This document shows positions 57,159-64,000 of a DNA stretch of 64,000 nucleotides, piece after piece (position 1 is the stretch's first letter; each line of letters opens with the position of its first letter). The notes below the pieces were generated by a model. The model was not told the origin of the DNA. It was given only the letters and a program-made list of their open reading frames with translations, and did not search any database. Origin of the DNA: Castellaniella sp034675905. GTDB taxonomy: Bacteria > Pseudomonadota > Gammaproteobacteria > Burkholderiales > Burkholderiaceae_B. The DNA lies in NCBI RefSeq assembly GCF_034675905.1, contig NZ_JAUCCV010000010.1, positions 62,001 to 126,000 of the forward strand, read 5' to 3'. A program made the position numbers and the translations under genes.

Positions 57159-59669
57159 TCAGAACCCCACCGGCAGCCAGCAGCCCCGCTCATAGCGCTG
57201 CAGCGCATCGCCCTCGTAACGCCACAGCAGCATCCAGCCGTTATCGCACAACTGGGCCAACACCGCATGACGCGCAATGATGTCGCGGATCACCTGGGCG
57301 GACGCATCGATCACGACCGTCAGACGCACGGGCTGGTGATACCAGCCGTCGCCATCGTGCAAGGACTGCTTGGGCAACCCGATACGCAGATCGCCGCCGT
57401 TGCCCTCGAAGACCCCGACATGCCCATCCACCACATTGTGCAGCACCTTGTTGCCCGACCCGTAGTGCAGGGGATCGCAGGTGGAGGCGTGATACTGCCA
57501 GGACAGCCAATTGGTGACCAGCATGGGCCCCATCATGAGCTGTTCCAGTACTGCGCCATCCGCATCGAAGCGCGCATCGTAATCGTGCAGGTAGGTCCGG
57601 CTGAGCACCCTGCCGCGGCTGCGATCGCGAGGACCGATGATGAACGCGGCATTCCGGGTCAACCCCCACTCCGGCCGGGTCTGGGAACCATCATTGGCAC
57701 GGCGGCGGAAGGATGCCAGCAAGGCCTCAGGCGGAAGGTTCGCATCCATCCACAGCGCCGGCGCACGTTCATGACGGATCCGATCACCCGCCCGGGCAAA
57801 GGCCTGCTCCATTTTCTTCCAGCGCGCCTGCGCCGCCGGCGGCAGCACATCCAGATCGAAACCCGTTACCTCATCCGTGGTCGTATTGTGCAACGCGCCC
57901 ATGAAGACTACGTGGGGCGGGATGCTCAGCCCCCGCAGACGCAGGCCTTCACGGACCTGTGCATCGTTCAGCAGGAACGCCAGCGCACGCGCATTGGTCT
58001 CGCCTGGCCGGCCGTAACACGCCCCGCAATCCAGGGTCGAGGCATGCGCATTGTTGGTGCTGTGCCCCGCGTGGCCGCACAGGATCACCAGCGGCGCCAG
58101 ACGATCATCCAGCCCCATGGTGTGCAGAACGCCGGCAGCCAGCTCGACCTGCGCGTCGATGTCCAGCCCCGCCACCATGGGCCGGCAACGGTCCTGGACC
58201 GCCACCGGCAGACCCAGGCGGTCGGCGCTGGCACGCGGGGCCGTCGACGGCCAGATCCACCGTGCGATCTTGCCCAGATAGCCGACGCCCAGCACTTCGA
58301 CGAAGGAAAACGTGGCATTCGACCATCGCACGGCAGCCAGCCACTGATCCAGCCGCGCCAGCCGCGTCCGGCGGGCCGCCTGGGCCCGCAGCGTCTCTGC
58401 CTCGTCGACGTGGGCCCGCCCCGGCGCCGTCACCACATCCCGCACCGCGATGCTGGGATAGGCCAGACCCGGCAGCTGCGGTCGATGGACATCGGTGCCC
58501 AAAGGCGTGTAATCAATGGGGATGCCGAAAAATCCTGCGAACGCCCGTGTCTGCACGCCCGGCCACACGGCTTCCAGAGCGCGCCGCATCCGCTCGCTGC
58601 GCGTATCGATGCAGAAAACAGCCTGCACATCGGGCGCCTGCATATCAGAGGACGGCACCGCAGTCCGCAGCGCCTGCGCAAACCCGCGCTGGAAGCTGAT
58701 TTCCAACGCCTGCTGCCATCGCTCATCCACGATCAGCGCCGCCTCGGCTTCGGCGACGCGCGGTTGAAAATCCTGCCAATGCACACCCAGCGCAGCGACG
58801 GCGGCACTGCGCGCCGCAGACGGCATGGAACGCGCCAGCAAGGCTTCCCAGGCAAGCCGGCACGCCAGCAGATCGCTCAAGCGCGCATCGTCCTGACCCG
58901 CAGGGATCTTCTGCCAGCCAATATAGGCGCACCACGACGCCCAGCCATTGATCGACAGCAACAGCGCTTCAAAGTAGTCCTGCCAGACAGACTCATCCAG
59001 CGAGAGTTCCGCCAGCGCCCAACGCAGCACATCCTCTGCCCGCATCGGCAATTGATGCAACTGTTTCATGAGTCCCGGCAAGCCCAACCTCGCACTCAGG
59101 CCATGGTCGCCGACCATGCTTTCGCGCCAGAACCCATACAGGCCAGGACTGCCCGATGCGCGCCAATCCGCCTGATGGCGATCGAAGTAAGTCGCGCAGG
59201 TCTGGCTCATCTGGAACACGATGGCTGCCCGCCACGGCCAGCGCTTGTTCTTCTGCACCGTATCATCCAGCACATCCACCAGCAGCGGTTCGCGGCGTAT
59301 CCTGGGCGCCGCCGACAGGGCGGCAATACAGTGGCCGGCCGTCACTGCGCCCGCCTCATCCGCCGCGCCGCCGCTCAGCGCGGCATCCAAGTCTGCGCGA
59401 CTGATGCGGCCCGCATCCCATTCCCGCCGGATGTAATCCCGTGCGGGAAATACGCGAAAATCGCCCAGCACGGCCAGTCGCGCCGCTACCCGGCGGATCG
59501 GCAGACCGATACGCCGCCAATGAGGGTTGACCGCCACCGCCTGATCCAAGGGCCAGGCCGGCATGATGCCCGAACACGCGGATGCGACCGCGCGCCGCAG
59601 CGCCTGATCGTCCGCAACCGCCGGATCCTGCTGACCCCCGCGCCTGGTCTCCTGCACAACGGCGCTCAT
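57159..59669 (-). CDS. dabA: DabA, zinc-dependent subunit of bicarbonate/CO2 uptake complex (DUF2309)
   Basis: 836 residues. The zinc site of the beta-carbonic-anhydrase-like core is readable as VFCIDTRSERMRR (Cys and Asp near 353-355), CGHAGHSTNN (His near 530) and DCGACYG (Cys near 547), the four ligands known from DabA. Together with the membrane subunit DabB it drives energy-coupled, one-way hydration of CO2 and so accumulates bicarbonate. It overlaps dabB by four bases. Confidence 0.9.
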   Translation of the reverse strand: MSAVVQETRRGGQQDPAVADDQALRRAVASACSGIMPAWPLDQAVAVNPHWRRIGLPIRRVAARLAVLGDFRVFPARDYIRREWDAGRISRADLDAALSGGAADEAGAVTAGHCIAALSAAPRIRREPLLVDVLDDTVQKNKRWPWRAAIVFQMSQTCATYFDRHQADWRASGSPGLYGFWRESMVGDHGLSARLGLPGLMKQLHQLPMRAEDVLRWALAELSLDESVWQDYFEALLLSINGWASWCAYIGWQKIPAGQDDARLSDLLACRLAWEALLARSMPSAARSAAVAALGVHWQDFQPRVAEAEAALIVDERWQQALEISFQRGFAQALRTAVPSSDMQAPDVQAVFCIDTRSERMRRALEAVWPGVQTRAFAGFFGIPIDYTPLGTDVHRPQLPGLAYPSIAVRDVVTAPGRAHVDEAETLRAQAARRTRLARLDQWLAAVRWSNATFSFVEVLGVGYLGKIARWIWPSTAPRASADRLGLPVAVQDRCRPMVAGLDIDAQVELAAGVLHTMGLDDRLAPLVILCGHAGHSTNNAHASTLDCGACYGRPGETNARALAFLLNDAQVREGLRLRGLSIPPHVVFMGALHNTTTDEVTGFDLDVLPPAAQARWKKMEQAFARAGDRIRHERAPALWMDANLPPEALLASFRRRANDGSQTRPEWGLTRNAAFIIGPRDRSRGRVLSRTYLHDYDARFDADGAVLEQLMMGPMLVTNWLSWQYHASTCDPLHYGSGNKVLHNVVDGHVGVFEGNGGDLRIGLPKQSLHDGDGWYHQPVRLTVVIDASAQVIRDIIARHAVLAQLCDNGWMLLWRYEGDALQRYERGCWLPVGF

Positions 59670-61270
59670 GACCCGGCCCCTTCGCAGGCCGGTTCATGCG
59701 CGTGCCAAGCCGCGGGCGCGTCTGCGCCGCCAGCGCCGGCCCAAGAAGCGGGCCACACTCTCAGCACCCAGTAGGTATAGCCCTCATCCATGTAAAACCC
59801 GGCATACACCCAGCGGCGCACGGCCACGACCGACTGGGGCCGCAGCTGGAACGCTACCGTCCCCAGGTACATCAGGCTCATGCCGATCAGGACGACGATG
59901 CCGGCATCCGCCAGCGGGTCATTGCGCACACCCAGCGGCGCATGATCCATGATCCCCGCCATCAGAGTCAGACCCAGCGCCATCGCTCCTGCCGTCAGCA
60001 GCCGCGCGAACACCGTCGCGCCATGGCCGGCAGCACCCGTCTTCGGCACCCACAGCAAAGGCGCCCATGCCAACGCCAGCACGGCGCTCCACCACCACGG
60101 CCAAGCCTGATTCCCTATCGCGGCCTGCAGCGCAAATACGATGATCAAGGCCAAGGGCACAGCCAGCAACATGCTTAGACCGGAATTGTGGGCTTCGCCC
60201 GTCATGAGCTTGCGTTCGCAGTCTCTGACGGCGCTGGATGCATTCAGGAAATTATGGGCCTTATACAGCGAATGCCCCAACAGATGCAGGGCCGCAAAGA
60301 GATACAGGCCCAGGCCGCACTCCAGCAGCATGAAGCCCATCTGGGCGATCGTGGACCACGCCAGATGCACTTTCTGACTGACGCGAGTCAGCAGCACCAG
60401 CCCCGCCACCGTCGCCGACACCAGCCCGAAGGCCACCAGCAGCCAACGCGCCGCCAGTGACACGCCCAGCAAAGGCGCAAACAACACCAGCACATATCCG
60501 CCCAGATTGACCACTCCGGCGTGCAGCAGGGCCGACACCGGTGTCGGAGCCTCCATCACCTGAACCAGCCAGCCATGCACCGGCATCAACGCCGTACGGG
60601 CGATGACGGCCAGCGTCAGGCACACACCGCTCCAGGCCAGTTCCGGGGAAGCATGCCCGGCCGCGATATGCGCCCACAAGGCGGACAAGGAACCGCTACC
60701 CGTCTGCGACCCTGCCAACAGGGCTGCAAACACCAGCAAGACGTCAGCCGCGCGATCCGTCACTCTTTTCTTGTGCGCCGCCAGCAAGGCAAAGGGCCGA
60801 TCCTCGTAAAAGCACAGCAGATAGTGCATTGCATGCCCGATGGCTGCCCACGCAGCGATCAGCACGACCCAGTGGTTGGCCAGCAGCAGCAGATGTACGG
60901 CGGCCAGCACTGCACCCAGCGCCGTGATGTACACCGCCTGGCGCGGTTCTCCCTTCAGGTGATTGGCGGAATACAGGCCAATGGCCGCACCGAGCAACTG
61001 CACCAGCAGGCTGACCCAGGCGCCAAACGGATTGACAGCCAGCCAGCCGCCCAGGTCCGGCGACCCGGCCATGCGACCAGACGGCATCAGCGCCAGAGGC
61101 AAGAGCAGCCCCAACAGCGAAAAAAACAAAGCAACAAGCGTCAGCGCGTTGAACCGCCGCCACCGGGTCAGCACCGGCACACGGCCGCGCCACGCCCACA
61201 GCGCGGCGCCCGTCATCAATACGACCGGCGCCAGCGCGAACGTGAAATTCAATTCTTCAAGCAGATTCAA
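59666..61270 (-). CDS. dabB: DabB, proton-conducting membrane subunit (NuoL/MrpA-like)
   Basis: About 534 residues with 13 or so helices. The proton-antiporter module (proton_antipo_M) is shown by RTALMPVHGWLVQVMEAPTPVSALLHAGVVNLGG-type sequence in the middle, and by TIAQMGFMLLECGLGLYLFA and HSLYKAHNFL. It powers DabA with the proton gradient. I chose TTG at 61270 with GGGAGA upstream; a GTG at 61294 without such a site is the alternative. It is divergent from a LysR gene. Confidence 0.85.
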   Translation of the reverse strand: MNLLEELNFTFALAPVVLMTGAALWAWRGRVPVLTRWRRFNALTLVALFFSLLGLLLPLALMPSGRMAGSPDLGGWLAVNPFGAWVSLLVQLLGAAIGLYSANHLKGEPRQAVYITALGAVLAAVHLLLLANHWVVLIAAWAAIGHAMHYLLCFYEDRPFALLAAHKKRVTDRAADVLLVFAALLAGSQTGSGSLSALWAHIAAGHASPELAWSGVCLTLAVIARTALMPVHGWLVQVMEAPTPVSALLHAGVVNLGGYVLVLFAPLLGVSLAARWLLVAFGLVSATVAGLVLLTRVSQKVHLAWSTIAQMGFMLLECGLGLYLFAALHLLGHSLYKAHNFLNASSAVRDCERKLMTGEAHNSGLSMLLAVPLALIIVFALQAAIGNQAWPWWWSAVLALAWAPLLWVPKTGAAGHGATVFARLLTAGAMALGLTLMAGIMDHAPLGVRNDPLADAGIVVLIGMSLMYLGTVAFQLRPQSVVAVRRWVYAGFYMDEGYTYWVLRVWPASWAGAGGADAPAAWHAHEPACEGAGS

Positions 61271-61348
61271 CGCGTGTTCTCCCAAAAGCGACACGCGTAT
61301 TCTTGGAGTTTTTATATCTTCTGTAAATTACATTTATAATACGAGAAG

Positions 61349-61365
61349 GTTCTATAAAACAGAAC
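61349..61365. promoter_or_regulatory. Putative LysR operator in the dabB/lysR intergenic region
   Basis: A 17-bp inverted repeat GTTCT-ATAAAAC-AGAAC ends one base before the LysR start codon and lies between the divergent dabBA operon and the regulator, as expected for autoregulation. Confidence 0.5.
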
Positions 61366-61366
61366 A

Positions 61367-62299
61367 ATGAACATCAATCAGCTGAATTTCAAGCACTTGT
61401 TCTACTTCTGGCGCGTGGCAAAAACGGGTTCCCTCACCCACGCGGCTGAACAGATCCATACCTCGCAGTCCGCCCTCTCCACGCAAATCAAGCAGCTGGA
61501 GAACCGGCTGGGTACCCCCTTGTTCGACCGCCAGGGACGTCACCTGGAACTCACCGCCACGGGCCAGCAGGTCTTCGCCTACGCGGAAAACATCTTCGGC
61601 CTGGGCGAACAGATGCTGGGCTGGCTGCAGGGCCGCGACACAGGCGCCACACACGTCCGCGTGGGCAGCGTATCGACCATGTCCCGCAACTTCCAGGTCA
61701 ACTGGCTGCGCCCCCTGTTCCGCGACCCGTCCATCATCCTGTCCGTGGACTCCGGATCGCTGCAGGCGCTGGTCGAACGCCTGCTGCGCCATCAACTGGA
61801 CGTGGTGCTCGCCAACGAACCCGTCCCTTCCGATTCCACCCGCCCGGTGTCTGCACGGTTTCTGGGCAGCCAGGTCATCTCCCTGGTCGGCCGGGCCGAT
61901 CGCTGGGCAGGCGCCACGCTGCGCGTCCCGGAAGACCTGGACGACGTCGAAATGGCCATGCCCAGCATGCGCCACAGTGTGCGGCCGCAGTTCGATGCAC
62001 TATGCTTTTCAGCGGGCGTGCAGCCCAAAGTACGCGCCGAGATCGACGACATGACCATGCTGCGGCTGATCGCCCGCGACAGCGGCTGGCTGACCGTCCT
62101 GCCCGAAGTGGTCGTGCAGGATGAACTGCACTCGGGCGAACTCGTACACGTCGGCCATTCCTCGCAACTGACTGAACATTTCTACGCCATCACGGTCCAA
62201 CATGACCACCTGGCGGGCCCCCTGAAGCAGCTGCTGTCGCGCACGGCAGTCGGCGGCATCCTGGGGGCCTCTTCACCTGACTCATTCGATCCCGTCTAA
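61367..62299 (+). CDS. LysR-family regulator of dabAB/carbonic anhydrase (NhaR-like)
   Basis: 310 residues. MNINQLNFKHLFYFWRVAKT and GSLTHAAEQIHTSQSALSTQ, then KQLENRLGTPLFDR, belong to the LysR subgroup that includes NhaR. The effector domain follows (VGSVSTMSRNF, DVVLANEPVP). It lies head-to-head with dabBA and 17 bp upstream of a beta-carbonic anhydrase gene. Control of inorganic-carbon uptake by CO2 or bicarbonate level is therefore a sensible inference. Confidence 0.85.
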   Translation: MNINQLNFKHLFYFWRVAKTGSLTHAAEQIHTSQSALSTQIKQLENRLGTPLFDRQGRHLELTATGQQVFAYAENIFGLGEQMLGWLQGRDTGATHVRVGSVSTMSRNFQVNWLRPLFRDPSIILSVDSGSLQALVERLLRHQLDVVLANEPVPSDSTRPVSARFLGSQVISLVGRADRWAGATLRVPEDLDDVEMAMPSMRHSVRPQFDALCFSAGVQPKVRAEIDDMTMLRLIARDSGWLTVLPEVVVQDELHSGELVHVGHSSQLTEHFYAITVQHDHLAGPLKQLLSRTAVGGILGASSPDSFDPV

Positions 62300-62316
62300 C
62301 CCATAAGGACATCATC

Positions 62317-62952
62317 GTGTTCCCACAACGACTGACCGAAGGCTATTCCTCATTCCTGCACGGGCGCCTCGAAACCGAACGCGCGCGCTATCTCGATCTG
62401 GCGGCATACGGCCAGCATCCCGACATCATGCTGATCAGCTGCGGGGATTCCCGCGTCGCACCTGAAACGATTTTCGACTCCGGCCCCGGCGAAATGTTCG
62501 TCGTGCGCAACATCGCCGGCATCGTCCCGCCTTGCGACGACAACCCGGAATCGGCCTTTCACGGCACCAGCGCCTGCATCGAATTCGGCGTCAATGCCCT
62601 GGAAGTCGCCCACATCGTCGTCATGGGGCACGCCAGCTGCGGCGGCGTGTCCGCCTACGCCAACAAGGCCGAACCACTATCCAAGCCCAACTTCATCGGC
62701 ACCTGGATGTCACAGATCAAGCCAGTGGCAGACAAGGTCGGTCCCCGAACGGGCGACTATGCCGAATGGATCCGCAACATGGAATGGGGCGTGGTCGAAT
62801 ACAGCATGAACAATCTGCTGACCTTTCCGGATGTGCGCGAACGGGTCGAAGCCGGCACGCTGACCATCCACGGCGCCTATTTCGGCGTCGCCACCGGCGT
62901 GCTGTTCATCCGCAACCCGGACACCGGCAAGTTCGAACCGTATCAGGAATAG
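62317..62952 (+). CDS. Beta-carbonic anhydrase
   Basis: 211 residues. The zinc ligands are intact: IMLISCGDSRVAPETIF (Cys, with the Asp-Arg dyad) and VVMGHASCGGVSAY (His and Cys), plus MFVVRNIAGIVPP. The start is GTG with AAGGA seven bases upstream. It interconverts CO2 and bicarbonate in the cytoplasm. Next to the dabAB genes it likely balances bicarbonate supply for carboxylases such as PEP carboxylase. Confidence 0.95.
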   Translation: MFPQRLTEGYSSFLHGRLETERARYLDLAAYGQHPDIMLISCGDSRVAPETIFDSGPGEMFVVRNIAGIVPPCDDNPESAFHGTSACIEFGVNALEVAHIVVMGHASCGGVSAYANKAEPLSKPNFIGTWMSQIKPVADKVGPRTGDYAEWIRNMEWGVVEYSMNNLLTFPDVRERVEAGTLTIHGAYFGVATGVLFIRNPDTGKFEPYQE

Positions 62953-62958
62953 CGCGAT

Positions 62959-63540
62959 TCAGGCGGGCCGCCAGTCCAGGGCCCAGGCGCTGCTGCGCAC
63001 ATTCTGCAGCCACAGTGCGCAGCTCAGGCTTTTGGCATCGGTGACGCCGCCCGTGCGGCACGCCTGAAAGAAGTCCTGATCCGACTGCGGGCAGACGTCC
63101 AGGAACTCATCGGCATCCAGATGGCGCTCACCTGCCTGCAGTTCCCGGGCAAAGAAAATATGGATGATCTCGGTGGAATAGGCGATCGCCAGATGCAGCG
63201 CGCCCGCATGCGCCCACTGCCCGGCGGTGTAGCCGGTTTCCTCGAGCAATTCGCGTTGCGCGCAATGCAGGGGGTCTTCGCCAGGTTCCAGCTTGCCGGC
63301 GGGAAACTCGCTCATCACCCGCCCGACCGGATAGCGGAATTGACGCTCCAACAATACATGCTCGTCATCCAGCAAGGGGATGATGACGACCGCCCCCGGG
63401 TGGATGATGTATTCGCGGGTGGACGTCGTGCCATCGGGCATGCGCACGGTATCACGACGCGCCTTCAGAAAATCGCCTTCGCACAGGGATTCGCTGGCGA
63501 CGCAGGTTTCCCGTAAATGACGGTCAGAGGCATCCGGCAC
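62959..63540 (-). CDS. NUDIX hydrolase (ADP-ribose pyrophosphatase-like)
   Basis: About 193 residues from GTG at 63540, which has AAAGGA upstream; the frame is open further but overlaps the neighbouring EAL gene. The Nudix box GKLEPGEDPLHCAQRELLEETGY (G-x5-E-x7-R-E-x2-E-E-x-G) is intact, preceded by VLLERQFRYPVGRVMSEFPA, typical of ADP-ribose or nucleoside-diphosphate-sugar pyrophosphatases. It is a cytoplasmic housekeeping hydrolase. Confidence 0.85.
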   Translation of the reverse strand: MPDASDRHLRETCVASESLCEGDFLKARRDTVRMPDGTTSTREYIIHPGAVVIIPLLDDEHVLLERQFRYPVGRVMSEFPAGKLEPGEDPLHCAQRELLEETGYTAGQWAHAGALHLAIAYSTEIIHIFFARELQAGERHLDADEFLDVCPQSDQDFFQACRTGGVTDAKSLSCALWLQNVRSSAWALDWRPA

Positions 63541-63550
63541 AGAATTTCCT

Positions 63551-64000
63551 TTAAGAAACGATGGCGCTGCGCAACCAGGCGACGGCCTGATCTTCCGGCA
63601 TGGGGCGGCCAATGCCATAACCCTGGCCCACATCGCAGCCCAGATCACGCAACATGTCTCGCACGGCATCTGTTTCGATCCCTTCGGCGATCACCTTCAG
63701 GCCCAGGGTATGACTCATTTCGATGATGGATCGCACGATGGCGCACAGGTCCGCATCATCCACCATCCCGGCGACAAATGACTGATCGATCTTCAGCGCA
63801 TCCACCGGCAGGCGATTCAGATAGGCAAACGAGGAATAGCCGGTACCGAAATCGTCGATGGACAGGCGCACACCCAGGGCATGCAAGGCATACAGGGTTC
63901 GCAGAGACCGGGCGGGGTCTGCCATGATGACGCTTTCTGTGACTTCCAGTTCCAGCAAGGAAGGGTCCAGATTATGATGAATCAAGGCATCTTCCACCTG
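63551..64000 (-). CDS. EAL-domain protein, C-terminus (c-di-GMP phosphodiesterase), truncated by window end
   Basis: The last 149 or so residues of an EAL domain: LELEVTESVIM, LSIDDFGTGYSSFAYLNRLP, DALKIDQSFV, VIAEGIETD and GYGIGRPMPEDQ. The metal-binding DDFGTG, the catalytic-lysine LKID and the AEGIE motif are present, so this part of the phosphodiesterase looks active. Sensor or GGDEF domains, if any, lie beyond the window. It is 10 bp upstream of the NUDIX gene on the same strand. Confidence 0.9.
   Translation of the reverse strand, partial: QVEDALIHHNLDPSLLELEVTESVIMADPARSLRTLYALHALGVRLSIDDFGTGYSSFAYLNRLPVDALKIDQSFVAGMVDDADLCAIVRSIIEMSHTLGLKVIAEGIETDAVRDMLRDLGCDVGQGYGIGRPMPEDQAVAWLRSAIVS

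Noticed and set aside
57078..59774. An 898-codon frame opposite dabA
   Set aside because: Arg/Pro/His-rich translation typical of antisense GC-rich DNA; dabA has all zinc ligands.

Overview
The window is GC-rich chromosomal DNA of a betaproteobacterium, most likely Burkholderiales/Alcaligenaceae (inferred from gene content and codon use: AapJQMP transporter, DabAB carbon-concentrating pair, uronic/aldaric acid catabolism, Ppc, frequent GTG/TTG starts). It is interrupted by a visibly AT-richer genomic island of about 19.7 kb, from about 9.89 to 29.59 kb. The island sits at the 3' end of a tRNA-Leu(CAA) gene and is bounded by a 24/25-bp direct repeat.

Layout. 1-9.3 kb (core): end of an old-yellow-enzyme gene, an EamA permease, the aapJQMP polar amino-acid ABC operon, an MFS permease, and a LysR regulator divergent from RidA-like and SDR genes. 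9.9-29.6 kb (island): Hachiman hamA-hamB (hamB split at an A9 tract), a two-gene SEFIR/TIR plus PD-(D/E)XK-nuclease-like module, an IS256-family element nested with an IS3-family element and carrying a corrupted poly-G stretch, a DUF1889-like small gene, Sir2-HerA, a mobile-element RadC, a DUF3800-like plus AbiTii-like pair, an intact IS3-family element, a broken tyrosine integrase, then the tRNA. The three main defence modules all read leftward, and each starts just downstream of a copy of the same repeat, which is the leader of radC. This suggests modules accreted at duplicated radC leaders.

29.7-41.0 kb (core): GlxA-type AraC regulator, L-serine dehydratase, an RhtA-like exporter, a luciferase-like monooxygenase, NadE, IlvD, a Crp/Fnr regulator and PEP carboxylase. 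41.0-57.1 kb: a complete oxidative uronate/aldarate pathway with uronate dehydrogenase, SMP-30 lactonase, three enolase-superfamily sugar-acid dehydratases, 5-dehydro-4-deoxyglucarate dehydratase, 2-oxoglutarate semialdehyde dehydrogenase, an aldose 1-epimerase, a four-gene ABC importer and a FadR-type GntR regulator. Eight near-palindromic sites related to GTTGTATGATAAC lie before every transcription unit of this cluster and define a probable regulon. 57.2-63.0 kb: dabA-dabB divergent from a LysR regulator and a beta-carbonic anhydrase, a bicarbonate-uptake unit. The window ends with a NUDIX hydrolase and a truncated EAL-domain gene.

All calls rest on reading translated sequence and family motifs from memory; no database search was run.
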